DNA of 64,000 nt, taken from assembly GCF_044763875.1 (NCBI RefSeq), contig NZ_JBIWGZ010000002.1, positions 620,001 through 684,000 of the forward strand, read 5' to 3'. Numbering within the stretch: the first letter of the stretch is position 1; each line of letters starts with the position of its first letter. The translations under genes and the position numbers were made by a program. This document shows, piece after piece, positions 18,533 through 27,164 of the stretch. The stretch is from Rummeliibacillus sp044763875 (lineage in GTDB: Bacteria; Bacillota; Bacilli; Bacillales_A; Planococcaceae). Under the pieces are notes generated by a model. The model did no database searches and had not been told where the DNA came from. It worked only from the letters and a program-made list of their open reading frames with translations.

Positions 18533-18633
18533 TGTCCATTCTCCTTTAGATATCGAATTATTCTAGGATTACCTTAAGGTGCATTTCGTATGTAAATATT
18601 CCATATTTCACCTATCAGCAATCCTTATGGATA
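18533..18633 (-). promoter_or_regulatory. Leader of S-layer paralogue, conserved with 16776-16875
   Basis: Partner of the leader at 16776-16875, with the same ordered blocks ATAAGGATT, ATATGGAATAT, GAAATGCAC and TAAAGGAGAATGGA. Beyond it, 18634-18726 is AT-rich without features. Confidence 0.6.
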
Positions 18634-18726
18634 ATAATACCTCAAAAAATATCATTTTATTATTACAAATCACCGTTTTTTATTAAATATATGTAACTAC
18701 GTATTATAATTATTATTTTTGATAAC

Positions 18727-18883
18727 TAAATCAATTTCATAATACGAACATTTAATGATATCCAATTTTGTTCATTGCAACGCTTTCGACGGTGAGTCCT
18801 CGAAAATGCATACGATTTTCTTTGTGCGAGGCTAATTCAGTGAAGCTCATTCAGAGTCCTACGGGAAAAGTTTGAGCTGAAAA
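18727..18883. repeat. Family I repeat element, truncated copy
   Basis: It begins with the family terminal repeat (TAAATCAATTTCAT) and continues with ATATCCAATTTTGTTCATTG, GAGTCCTCGAAAATGCAT and TCCTACGGGAAAAG, as in 38079-38626. Identity is lost after GAGCTGAAA, so the right half and right terminal repeat are missing. Confidence 0.7.
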
Positions 18884-18993
18884 ATACTAAGTTACTAAGA
18901 AGGATGCTTTGTTTATTCATATGAGTTTCTACTATTATATTAGTGAAAACTATCTAAATAGCATGTAGCTTGAAGTTGAATGAATAATTATCA

Positions 18994-19023
18994 TAAAAAA
19001 AAAGCCACCCTATTTGGATGGCT
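18994..19023 (-). terminator. Terminator of the DUF2653 gene pair
   Basis: Minus strand: AGCCATCC pairs with GGGTGGCT, 5-nt loop, followed by nine T. Confidence 0.9.
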
Positions 19024-19030
19024 AAATTTA

Positions 19031-19321
19031 TTATTCGACTATTGCAATCATGCCCTGTTCGTCATCAATTTCTAAGTGGATGCTTGCTGCATATGGATCA
19101 ACATTCATTTCTTCCTGTAGGAATATGCGAATTGCTGCTAACATATTTGCAACTCGATAAATGTCTTTTCGACCATTGTAATAAGCTTCTGCAGAGTATC
19201 CTTCTTCGTCATCGAAGTTTAGTTCAATTTCAACGTTTTCAGGCATTACATTAATTTGACGAGCATGGTACACGCATAGAGCGTTTATCAAATTATCTTC
19301 TGATACGATTATTGTCTCCAT
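19031..19321 (-). CDS. DUF2653 (YxcD-like) small acidic protein
   Basis: 96 residues, strongly acidic, no signal peptide or membrane segment. The pattern IVSEDNLINALCVYHARQ followed by an EIELNFDDEEGYSAEAYYNG strand region fits the DUF2653 family (YxcD-like), whose function is unknown. It starts inside the upstream gene (13-bp overlap with 19309-19794), so the two are translationally coupled. ATG 19321 has GAGG about 10 nt upstream. A terminator follows directly. Confidence 0.75.
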   Translation of the reverse strand: METIIVSEDNLINALCVYHARQINVMPENVEIELNFDDEEGYSAEAYYNGRKDIYRVANMLAAIRIFLQEEMNVDPYAASIHLEIDDEQGMIAIVE

Positions 19322-19794
19322 GTGTTACGTTCCTCATCTCGTCTCTTGTTGCGCTTGAACATTTGGAAGACTTTCATTACGATCATGATTAATGCTAAGA
19401 TCGCAATGACATTGATAAGTAAACCAAATAAATTACCCATTGCACCCATATTACCTAACATACCGCCAAATAGCATACCTGCTAATCCACCGACCATCAT
19501 CCCTTTAAGGAATCCGCCTTTTTTCGTTGTAGGATTTGCTGTAGATGTTTTGTTATTTGTCGATTTATTGTTGAAGCTTGAGTTTTTATTATCTTGCGTG
19601 TTGCTATTTGTATTTGATTTATTATTGAACATTGAATTATTATTTGAACTTCCGTTTGAATTGTATCCACGTTTTCCTGATTTATACCCTTTGGCTTCCG
19701 CAGTTATTGTACCATGATGACTATCCATAACAACTGGACCAAAAGTAGAGAAAGCAAGTGTTGCTGCAAATAAAGCTGCTGCAAGTTTTTTCAA
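19309..19794 (-). CDS. Exported/membrane protein of unknown function, Asn/Ser-rich with C-terminal TM segment
   Basis: 161 residues. Signal peptide about 1-34, then an Asn/Ser/Lys-rich low-complexity stretch to about 92. A glycine/methionine-rich hydrophobic hairpin (about 95-120, GGFLKGMMVGGLAGMLFGG) follows, then a clear transmembrane helix (about 123-143) and a basic tail. The glycine-zipper-like segment recalls DUF-type membrane proteins paired with DUF2653 genes; I do not recognise a function. Start TTG 19794 with GGAGG 9 nt upstream. First gene of a two-gene operon with the DUF2653 gene, stop and start overlapping. Confidence 0.7.
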   Translation of the reverse strand: MKKLAAALFAATLAFSTFGPVVMDSHHGTITAEAKGYKSGKRGYNSNGSSNNNSMFNNKSNTNSNTQDNKNSSFNNKSTNNKTSTANPTTKKGGFLKGMMVGGLAGMLFGGMLGNMGAMGNLFGLLINVIAILALIMIVMKVFQMFKRNKRRDEERNTWRQ

Positions 19795-19915
19795 TTAAAA
19801 TAACCTCCATTAATAATTGTATGTTTTTTTAACTTACTATTAGTTTATCATTACATCAAAGATTAATAAAATGAAACGCAAGGGCTACTTTAATTTATTC
19901 ATTTTTCAACATTAT

Positions 19916-20896
19916 TTATAGCTTTTGATTTTTTAGTGCTTTTACTAGGTCATTAGATTGTGAGATAAAAGAGGTCATCTCTGTAGATAAAAAGAATTTA
20001 TCTTGAGCAAAGGAATACAATCCCTCAATTTTCTCTATAGAACCTGAAGATGTTTCTGCAATGGATTCTAATTCTTGACGGAATGCTACAATTTCATTCA
20101 TCGCTGCATCTGTTGCAAGATTAATACTTGACATGCTATTGAACAATTCGCTTTCAGATGCAGAAATTTTTTCAAAGAATTCACTTGTAAAACGTGTCAT
20201 TTCTTGTGTTTTAGCAACATCTTCAGATTTTTCCCTAATATCTTTAGCTAGAAGCTCAACCTTATGAGTGATTTCTTGCACCTTTTTATTGATATCAACA
20301 AGCGCGCTTTTACTTTGCTCAGCAAGTTTGCGAACTTCTTGTGCGACAACAGAAAATCCTTTTCCATGCTCACCTGCTCTTGCCGCTTCGATTGAAGCAT
20401 TTAATGCGAGCAAGTTCGTTTGGTCCGCAATATCTCCAATCATTTTCGTAATTTGAGTAATGGCACTCGTTTCTTTTTGCACATCTTCAATAGACACTTC
20501 GAAACCTTCAAAGACATTCTTGACATAATCCATTTGCTGATCAAGTTTTTCCATGTTCTGGTTGCCCTCAACTACAAGCTGAATGTTCTTTTCTCCTTGT
20601 TCTTCGACAGCAGTTGTAATGGAATGTATATTTTCTGTTTCTGTAACAATTTTTTGGAGATTATCATTAGATGCAAGTATTGATTGGCGTTCATCTTCTA
20701 AGGCGTTCTTTATTTCTGTAATTCTCTCGATAAATACACTATCGCCTTTTGCGTTTTTTTCATTTGATTTTTTTAGTAAAGCCATTAAATCTTCGAGACC
20801 TGATATGACTTTTTCTTTCTCGTCAGTTGTTAATCCCTCAAATTTCTTTGCAACTTCCACTTCATCTACCGGATGCTTAAATAGTTTTTCGAACAT
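19916..20896 (-). CDS. Soluble methyl-accepting chemotaxis-type signal transducer
   Basis: 326 residues without any transmembrane segment. After about 85 residues of charged helices comes a coiled-coil MCP signalling domain. The hairpin tip is complete (ADQTNLLALNASIEAARAGE, about 157-176), as needed to contact CheA/CheW. There is no sensor domain of its own. The gene starts 2 nt after the stop of the FIST-domain gene and its ribosome binding site (GGGAGGAAG) lies within the last FIST codons. This argues that the FIST protein supplies the sensory input and the two form one cytoplasmic receptor system (inference). Start ATG 20896. Confidence 0.92.
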   Translation of the reverse strand: MFEKLFKHPVDEVEVAKKFEGLTTDEKEKVISGLEDLMALLKKSNEKNAKGDSVFIERITEIKNALEDERQSILASNDNLQKIVTETENIHSITTAVEEQGEKNIQLVVEGNQNMEKLDQQMDYVKNVFEGFEVSIEDVQKETSAITQITKMIGDIADQTNLLALNASIEAARAGEHGKGFSVVAQEVRKLAEQSKSALVDINKKVQEITHKVELLAKDIREKSEDVAKTQEMTRFTSEFFEKISASESELFNSMSSINLATDAAMNEIVAFRQELESIAETSSGSIEKIEGLYSFAQDKFFLSTEMTSFISQSNDLVKALKNQKL

Positions 20897-20898
20897 AG

Positions 20899-22041
20899 CT
20901 ATCTTCCTCCCTTTTCTCCAAAACCTAATAATACGAGTGTTTGATTGATTAATGATTTATTTATTTGTTCACCATAACTACAGAATCCACCTAAATTAGG
21001 CAATTGTTCAAGTTGTCGATTTAGCGCTGGGAATAACTTCTGATTTTGAAATTGTAGCTTTCTCAAAATACAGTTACATGCTAGTACGCCATCTAATTTC
21101 GAAAATTGAGAAGTCAATTGTTGTAATGTGTGTTCTAATGTTTTGACAGGATCCATTGGTTCTAAAATTTCTACGAAAGAGTCCAAAAATACTTGGCAAT
21201 AAAACTGGATAGCCCCATCTGACATGATCTGGAATGGGGATGCGATGAAAATTTCATCATTGAAACGTCGGCCAATTGGATTGGACATAAAATAATTAGA
21301 TAAATCAGCTTCTCGTACACCAAGTTTCTTTGCGTAAACTGTGGCTGCACGTTGTCCATCCATTTCATAAACAATGCGTGATTCTGTATCTACCTTTGTG
21401 ATTTTCATCTTCTTTCCTGTACTTGTGAAAATATTTTCCTTTATCACACTGAATTCCAATTCGGGTTTCATGAAAATAACAACGCCACCCACACTTGAAA
21501 TATGGTTATTTACACTTACATAAGTAGCTTCAAATTTTGCATCGTCCCCTGCTGTTCCACCAAAAAACTGAAAACCATCCTCATCAAAAATAGAATTTAC
21601 TATAGATAACATTTTTTCTTCCGCACCTATTAATCCAGTTGGAAAAACGAGTCCAATTCCTTCCTTTTCAGGATGCTTACTTGAGGTTTGAATCCCTACC
21701 TCATGTGCTGCTGTTTTTAGTTGTTGACGTGCAAATACAGGATACTTTCCAATATCGTTCATTAAGACGGCTCTTACATGCCCAAAGTTTTTTGAAAAAC
21801 TAATAGCTGAAAGTCCAAACTCTTGATATCCCTTAGGTCCAATTTCGCCAGTGGTTGTCAATCCTACAACTTGAGCCGAAGGATAGTGATCATTAAATAA
21901 TTTTGAAACCTCTTCAAATGAATAAACTGTACTTGAAAAAAAGATAACAAGTTCTGGTGTAGGATGTAGTTGACCTGTTATGTCCCGAATTGCTACTTTA
22001 ATATCATGATTATTACTTGCATAAGTTCGTATCGTATCCAA
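20899..22041 (-). CDS. FIST-domain sensory protein (FIST_N and FIST_C)
   Basis: 380 residues, cytoplasmic. Features of the FIST family: an N-terminal FIST region (about 28-215) with LVIFFSSTVYSFEEVSKLF, VVGLTTTGEI and FFGGTAGDD; a C-terminal FIST_C region (about 225-365) with FMSNPIGRRFND, ILEPMDP, CNCILR and LGGFCSYGEQI. FIST domains are predicted small-ligand sensors, possibly for amino acids, coupled to chemotaxis or cyclic-nucleotide output. Start TTG 22041 with AGGAGA 7-8 nt upstream. It lies 2 nt before the soluble chemoreceptor gene, which makes its likely output clear. No terminator lies between the two. Confidence 0.9.
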   Translation of the reverse strand: MDTIRTYASNNHDIKVAIRDITGQLHPTPELVIFFSSTVYSFEEVSKLFNDHYPSAQVVGLTTTGEIGPKGYQEFGLSAISFSKNFGHVRAVLMNDIGKYPVFARQQLKTAAHEVGIQTSSKHPEKEGIGLVFPTGLIGAEEKMLSIVNSIFDEDGFQFFGGTAGDDAKFEATYVSVNNHISSVGGVVIFMKPELEFSVIKENIFTSTGKKMKITKVDTESRIVYEMDGQRAATVYAKKLGVREADLSNYFMSNPIGRRFNDEIFIASPFQIMSDGAIQFYCQVFLDSFVEILEPMDPVKTLEHTLQQLTSQFSKLDGVLACNCILRKLQFQNQKLFPALNRQLEQLPNLGGFCSYGEQINKSLINQTLVLLGFGEKGGR

Positions 22042-22166
22042 ATTTCATTCTCCTATCAGTCAATTAGGCTCTAAAAATTCTTAAATGTTAGAATATATTC
22101 ATTTTTACAATTACCTATTATACCCTAATTATCGACAATTCCAGTGACTTTTTTCATATATTTACA

Positions 22167-22205
22167 TAAAAAAAGAGAGTCTCTTAACCTACTTAAGAGA
22201 CTCTC
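22167..22205 (-). terminator. Terminator of the 5'-nucleotidase gene
   Basis: A perfect 13-bp stem GAGAGTCTCTTAA / TTAAGAGACTCTC with a 5-nt loop and seven T on the minus strand. Confidence 0.95.
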
Positions 22206-22222
22206 AATATTTTACTAACGAA

Positions 22223-23959
22223 TTAGTCGACTTTCACATTACGAACATCTTTTGATGCTTCTACATGTTTTACACTTGATAAATAATTAATGAAGGCATC
22301 TGTGTCAATTTCAATAATTTGTTCATTCGTAGCTGTTTTGAATGCTGGGAAGTTATCTCCACCACCAGCGATGAAATCATTAATAACTACATTATAGCTT
22401 TTAGTTGGATCGATTTTTTCTTCTGTATTTCCAACAAATACATCAACAACACCTTTTGCATTGTAAGTGTAATGTAAGCCTGAAACTTCTAAACCGTAAC
22501 CACCAGTGAATTGTTGATTGATTGCTTCTTTAATGTTAGCACCTGTCATTGTTACAACTTTTAAGTAGTTACCAAATGGTTGAACAGCTTGTGCTTTACC
22601 CCATGTGATAACGTTTTTGTCGCCATCTTTTACTGTTGTTAAATCTGCACGAATACCACCTGAATTTGTCATAGCAAAATCAGCTTTGTAGCCATTTGTG
22701 TTAGCATCATATAGTTGTGCATCTGTTACAAGGTTTCCAACTGGTGATCCACCTAATGGATACGCAGCACGATCTTTTGAAATGGATTCGAATGCTGCAG
22801 TTGCAATTGGTTTATCTGTAGTTTCTTTTACTAAATCTTTTGCTGTGTTTACTATATTGTTAACTGATTTAGAAACTTTGTTACTATTAATCTCTTCATC
22901 AGTCTTCATATAGTTATATTTCACTTTAGCAGAAGGTGTTTTTGTAAAGTCTTTTGTTTTTTTGCTTAATGTACCTTCAACTACTGAATATGCTTTACCA
23001 AATGATTTTGCTTCAATTATACGTGTATTTTTATATACTCCATTTGCAAAGTTATGGTCATGACCACCAAATACTACGTCTACTGAGTGATTTGGATCAA
23101 TTTTTTCAAGTTCCTTTAGCATATCAACTGATTGTCCAGCAACTTTTTCTTGTCCTTGCGTTTCAATTGATGTGTCAGCATTGGTGTTATAAGCACCAGA
23201 ATGTGCAATAACTACAATAGCATTGACACCTTCCTTACGTAGAGCTTTATCATATTTTGCAATAGCTTTTGCTGGATCTGTTACTTCAATATTTTCGACA
23301 TATTTAGATAATACAACTTGTTTAATATCTGGCGTTACGACACCGATAAAACCTACTTTTACGCCATTTACTTTTTTCACTGTATAAGGCTTGAAACCTG
23401 CTACTTGTTTCTTAGTCTTTTTATCAACGATATTTGCTGAAAGGACTTCCATATCACTCTTAGTTTGTTTATAATCTTTCACTAAATCATAGTTTTGTGT
23501 TGCAGTCGTTGGAGCTTGTCCTTTTAAAATACGTTGGAATTCTTCAATACCCTCATCAAATTCGTGATTTCCTAGTGCACCTACTTGGAATTTCATTGCA
23601 TTTGCTACATTCATAGTTGGTTCATCTTGTAATAAGCTTGAATAAGATGGACTACCACCAACTAGATCACCTGCTTGAATACTTAAAGTGTTTGTGGTAG
23701 TAGATTTTAATTTGTTCTTTTTCGCAAATGCTGCTTTCTCTTGTTCAAAGTTATAAGCAAGAGAAGCTGCTCCACCGATTGGCGTGCCGTCTGTTGCTTT
23801 ATATGATTCACCGATATTACCATGTAAATCATTGATTGCTAGTAATTGAACTGGAACAGTTGTTTCTACCTTTGACGTATTTGTCTTTGCATACCCCGAT
23901 ACCGGTACCATTAGCAATGCTGCTGCACCTAAAGTAGCAACTAATTTCTTTTTGAACAC
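22223..23959 (-). CDS. Secreted bifunctional metallophosphatase / 5'-nucleotidase
   Basis: 578 residues. Signal peptide about 1-24. The N-terminal calcineurin-like metal site is complete: INDLHGN (Asp44, His46), QAGDLVG, GALGNHEFDEG, VIAHSG and FGGHDHNF. The C-terminal 5'-nucleotidase domain (about 390-570) has TNSGGIRADL and the substrate-stacking FIAGGGDNFPAF region. It hydrolyses extracellular nucleotides or cyclic nucleotides to nucleosides and phosphate. Start GTG 23959 is set by GGGAGAG 7-8 nt upstream; the nearby ATG is out of frame. There is no sortase motif or transmembrane tail, so it is released or loosely held. Single gene with its own terminator. Confidence 0.93.
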   Translation of the reverse strand: MFKKKLVATLGAAALLMVPVSGYAKTNTSKVETTVPVQLLAINDLHGNIGESYKATDGTPIGGAASLAYNFEQEKAAFAKKNKLKSTTTNTLSIQAGDLVGGSPSYSSLLQDEPTMNVANAMKFQVGALGNHEFDEGIEEFQRILKGQAPTTATQNYDLVKDYKQTKSDMEVLSANIVDKKTKKQVAGFKPYTVKKVNGVKVGFIGVVTPDIKQVVLSKYVENIEVTDPAKAIAKYDKALRKEGVNAIVVIAHSGAYNTNADTSIETQGQEKVAGQSVDMLKELEKIDPNHSVDVVFGGHDHNFANGVYKNTRIIEAKSFGKAYSVVEGTLSKKTKDFTKTPSAKVKYNYMKTDEEINSNKVSKSVNNIVNTAKDLVKETTDKPIATAAFESISKDRAAYPLGGSPVGNLVTDAQLYDANTNGYKADFAMTNSGGIRADLTTVKDGDKNVITWGKAQAVQPFGNYLKVVTMTGANIKEAINQQFTGGYGLEVSGLHYTYNAKGVVDVFVGNTEEKIDPTKSYNVVINDFIAGGGDNFPAFKTATNEQIIEIDTDAFINYLSSVKHVEASKDVRNVKVD

Positions 23960-24243
23960 ATTAACACTCTCCCTAATAAAAAATTCGATACTCTAAATAT
24001 TCTACGGTCTGACGTCTTACAATTCAATGCATAAATTGAAAAATAATGTAAAGTAATCACACTTACTATTATACATGATATAATTTCATTCTTTCATAGT
24101 TTTGAAAGCGTTTTTTTACTATATCTTAGATCATGTAAATGAGTTAATTTCATAAATGCTTTTCTAGGCAAAAAACACGCATATTATCTAAATGTACAAT
24201 CCAATAATTCGGATTATACTTCAAATATACTATTTGTTTAATA

Positions 24244-24420
24244 TGCCGCTACAGATGGCGCTTTCCGCGGGCGAGCGTTGAGCCTCCTCGGGGCAACAGG
24301 ATGTTGGTCACGGAGTCGTTGCCACAGGACGTGGCGTTCTTAGACTCCGTTCCTTAATCGTTCCCTGTGGGGTCTCAACTGTCTCGCTTTCCCGCAGGAG
24401 TCGCCATCTTCCGCTACTAG
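24244..24420. repeat. GC-rich palindromic element (family II variant)
   Basis: About 177 GC-rich bp in AT-rich surroundings. The outer arms CGCTACAGATGGCG and CGCCATCTTCCGCTAC are inverted; the interior contains TTTCCGCGGGCGAGCG, TGAGCCTCCTCG and GGGTCTCAACTGTCTCGC, shared with the palindromes at 24701, 27358, 35649 and 38336. No ORF. Flanking 23960-24243 and 24421-24639 show no gene. Confidence 0.7.
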
Positions 24421-24639
24421 ACAATATTCTAATAGATATAGTACAAACAATTCCCTCATTTAGTGTTCGTGTTTTATATCAAAACTTCGAATTATGAAAT
24501 TGACTAAAATATATACAAATAGAAGATTAAAAAAAATATAGAGCCTAGATTATTCATAGATTTATGCAAAATTGACGAACAAAGTTGTTATTGTCGAATG
24601 TGGGAAAGCAAATAAGCCTCCTCGCTCACTTCGGTGAAG

Positions 24640-24845
24640 GCACTGAAAAAGTAAAAACGATGTAAATTTATGATAAAAATCCGGTATAGCTATCTTCGTT
24701 GAAGTGGAATTAGCGGAGACTCCTGTGGGAAAACGAGCTAGACGAGACCCCGGAGCACAGCGAGGAGGCTCGTCAGTTCGCCCACGGAAAGCGGAGCTAA
24801 TTCCACTTCAGATAACAGCAAATATATACTATATTCAGTCTTCTT
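24640..24845. repeat. Stand-alone family II palindromic element
   Basis: The core 24701-24809 is closed by a perfect 14-bp inverted repeat, GAAGTGGAATTAGC / GCTAATTCCACTTC. The left flank (TGAAAAAGTAAAAA ... GCTATCTTCGTTG) matches the left flank of the palindrome nested in the 38-kb element, so element II is longer than its palindrome. The small ORF through it is not a gene. 24846-25006 is promoter DNA for the thioesterase. Confidence 0.75.
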
Positions 24846-25006
24846 TCGCTCGGGAGTCTTCTAATAACTACACCTATTGTGAATCGTCACCAATGTAGTA
24901 CAAGATAAATCAAATAATTAGGTAAAATAATGTTCAAGTTACTTTTATAATGTATCTTTTCTATTAAGCCGTAAAAAGATATAGTTATAGTACTGGAGGA
25001 GATATT

Positions 25007-25402
25007 TTGACAACGATGAAAACAGTACAACAACGTTTTGAAGAAAGTGCTTTCTGGCAAACTCTTGGTTTTGAATATGGTCATGCTGAAGACGGTATTG
25101 CTGAAATTTCTTTTAATTTCCATGATGATTTAACAAATGTCGTAGGAACCCTACATGGTGGTGTATTTATGGCAGCACTCGACACAGTTATGGGGATTGC
25201 AACTCATACACTTGGCTTTGATAATGTCGTTACAATGCAAATGGAGACTCGATTTTTAAAACCAATTACTGAAGGCCGTATCCAAGCTTTAGGTCGTGTC
25301 ATCTCACAAACTCGTTCAACAGCTATTTTAGAAGGTCGATTATACGACGAAAATCAAGAGCTTGTAGGCTTTGCAACTGCCACGTTTAAAGGATCTAACT
25401 AA
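25007..25402 (+). CDS. Hotdog-fold thioesterase (PaaI/YigI type)
   Basis: 131 residues, one hotdog domain. The family motif VGTLHGGVFMAALDTVMG (about 45-62) holds the HGG loop and the acidic residue used for acyl-CoA hydrolysis. MQMETRFLKPITEGRIQALGRV is the central strand pair. Cytoplasmic; the acyl substrate cannot be told. Start TTG 25007: GGAGG lies 7 nt upstream, whereas the in-frame ATG at 25016 is 16 nt away. Single gene between repeat elements and a terminator. Confidence 0.9.
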   Translation: MTTMKTVQQRFEESAFWQTLGFEYGHAEDGIAEISFNFHDDLTNVVGTLHGGVFMAALDTVMGIATHTLGFDNVVTMQMETRFLKPITEGRIQALGRVISQTRSTAILEGRLYDENQELVGFATATFKGSN

Positions 25403-25604
25403 TTCCCCATAGGATAAAATATACTTTTACCTACTCCCCCCCTTACCCTATTACATTTTAATTTTGGATATAATAGAGGAAATTACGGGGATTTAAGGCG
25501 TATTTTGATGAAACATAACATACGAAACAGTATGGTCATATTGATTACTGCCAAATTCATCCTAATAGCTATTTAGATGAAAAAGAGTAAATTAATATTA
25601 ACAG

Positions 25605-25643
25605 TGCCTATTAAGTCTATGCTTAGACTTATAGGCATTTTTT
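25605..25643 (+). terminator. Terminator, probably of the thioesterase transcript
   Basis: TGCCTATTAAGTCT pairs with AGACTTATAGGCA (one bulge), followed by six T. It lies 200 bp after the thioesterase stop; the space between (25403-25604) holds only a tiny possible gene relic. Confidence 0.8.
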
Positions 25644-25683
25644 GTATTAAATTTAAGATTTTCTTAATATAAAGTTCAAAACA

Positions 25684-25750
25684 AAAAAGTGACTCATCTA
25701 ATTAACAAGATTCTATTAATCCCTTTGTCAATCGCAATGAGTCACTTTTT
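25684..25750 (-). terminator. Terminator of the S41 protease gene
   Basis: AAAAAGTGACTCAT pairs perfectly with ATGAGTCACTTTTT across a 40-nt loop; the arms supply T-runs on both strands, so it may act bidirectionally. Confidence 0.7.
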
Positions 25751-25751
25751 A

Positions 25752-27116
25752 TTATTTGATGGTTACTTTACTGTACGCACCTTTTTCGTTTTTCTTTTTC
25801 GGTTGAACTACTAAGTAATATTTTGTTCCTGGTTTTAGTTGTTTGCTTGGTGTAATGATGAGTTTTTTACCAGATGCTAGTTTCAGCGAAATTTTCCGTG
25901 ATACGCCACCTATTTGCCATAAGTAAACATTCGCATTTTTCATTGTATTCCAGGATAGATTTTTGCTAGCTTTTAAACTAATTGATTTTGAAGCTGACCC
26001 ATTTTCAATGGAAGTTAGTTTGTTATAGTTCTTCAACTGCTTTAGTAAAAAGTCGCTATGGCTCTTTTCAACTTCTTTACCGATTGCTGTTGGCACATCT
26101 GGCTTGATGCCTTTTTGGTTAATTTTATAATTTTTAGGTCCAAAGAATTCAGCAATTGTTAGCTTTAAAAAGCTGCCATCGCTTAATTCTATCGGTTCTT
26201 GCATAACACCTTTACCAAATGTAGTTTGACCGTAAATTTTCGCTAGCTTTAGATCCTTCGCAGCAGCTGCCGTCATCTCAGAAGCACTGGCTGTATACTT
26301 ATCTGTTAAAATAGATACAGGTGCATTCCATTGCACTTTTTGCTTTATGGCATCGACCCCATACATTTTAGTACCTTTTAATTTATATAAAAATGCGTGT
26401 TTAGCGGTTGGAAAAAGACCAATTACTTCTTGTGCAGAACCTACATAGCCACCTCCATTACTACGAATGTCGAAAATCCAGTCTTTCATTTCTGGCATTG
26501 ATTTGATTGCATCCTGAATTTCTTTTGCGCTACCTTCTGAAAAACTATTTAAGCGAATATAACCAATCTTCCCTGCAAGTTTTTCTTTTTCTACATTTGG
26601 TAAGGAAATCACTTTACGCGTTAATTCTTTAGCAAATGTTGTATTCGTTGAAGATCTGTAAATTGTTAGATTTACTGTTGTATTTTCTTTCCCAATTAAT
26701 AGTGATAGCGTTGATTCAGTAGATTTCCCCGCAATACTTTCCCCATCAACTTTTGTTATAATATCCCCTGCTTTTAATCCACTTTTTGACGCAGGACTCC
26801 CCTTAATAATCGATGTGATTTTAAGCCCTTTTTTATTTTCTAGAGTGGTAACACCTATTCCAACCAACTCCATGTTTATAGAATTCATGAAAGATTGATA
26901 TTCATCTTTTGTCAAATAAATGGAATAGGGATCTAATTGCTTCATTAAATCTTTAATGGTTTTGCTATTCAATGCATCGGTTGGGACTTTTGGATAATAA
27001 TGCTCTTTTACTATACTTTTCACCTCATTTAATGGCTCTGCTGCATATGCAAATGAAGAAGTAAAGAAGAGCATCATAGCCATTACACTAGCTAAAAAGA
27101 TTCGAAGTGTTTTCAT
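25752..27116 (-). CDS. Exported S41-family (CtpA-like) carboxyl-terminal processing protease
   Basis: 454 residues. Signal peptide about 1-25; a short N-terminal helical region; PDZ domain about 80-165 (GIGVTTL ... GSPASKSGLKAGDIITKVDG); S41 catalytic domain to about 365. The Ser/Lys dyad is visible: Ser277 in TASASEM and Lys302 in TFGKGV, spaced 25 residues as in Tsp/CtpA. A beta-rich C-terminal extension of about 75 residues (NLSWNTMKNANVYLWQIGG ... GTKYYLVVQP) resembles a fibronectin-III-like fold. Start: ATG 27116 with GAGGG 5 nt upstream is preferred over ATG 27128, which lacks one. Single gene; roles in processing exported proteins are typical of the family. Confidence 0.93.
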   Translation of the reverse strand: MKTLRIFLASVMAMMLFFTSSFAYAAEPLNEVKSIVKEHYYPKVPTDALNSKTIKDLMKQLDPYSIYLTKDEYQSFMNSINMELVGIGVTTLENKKGLKITSIIKGSPASKSGLKAGDIITKVDGESIAGKSTESTLSLLIGKENTTVNLTIYRSSTNTTFAKELTRKVISLPNVEKEKLAGKIGYIRLNSFSEGSAKEIQDAIKSMPEMKDWIFDIRSNGGGYVGSAQEVIGLFPTAKHAFLYKLKGTKMYGVDAIKQKVQWNAPVSILTDKYTASASEMTAAAAKDLKLAKIYGQTTFGKGVMQEPIELSDGSFLKLTIAEFFGPKNYKINQKGIKPDVPTAIGKEVEKSHSDFLLKQLKNYNKLTSIENGSASKSISLKASKNLSWNTMKNANVYLWQIGGVSRKISLKLASGKKLIITPSKQLKPGTKYYLVVQPKKKNEKGAYSKVTIK

Positions 27117-27164
27117 AGTATCCCTCATTCTGGTAGTATTTTCACAAACTATTGTACCTTTAAA

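Noticed and set aside
24704..24898. 64-codon ORF through a GC-rich palindrome
   Set aside because: It is the translation of a repeat element; other copies have no conserved frame.
25495..25592. Possible relic of a small gene (fragments such as CQIHPNSYLDEKE in one frame)
   Set aside because: Too short and broken across frames; no family recognised.
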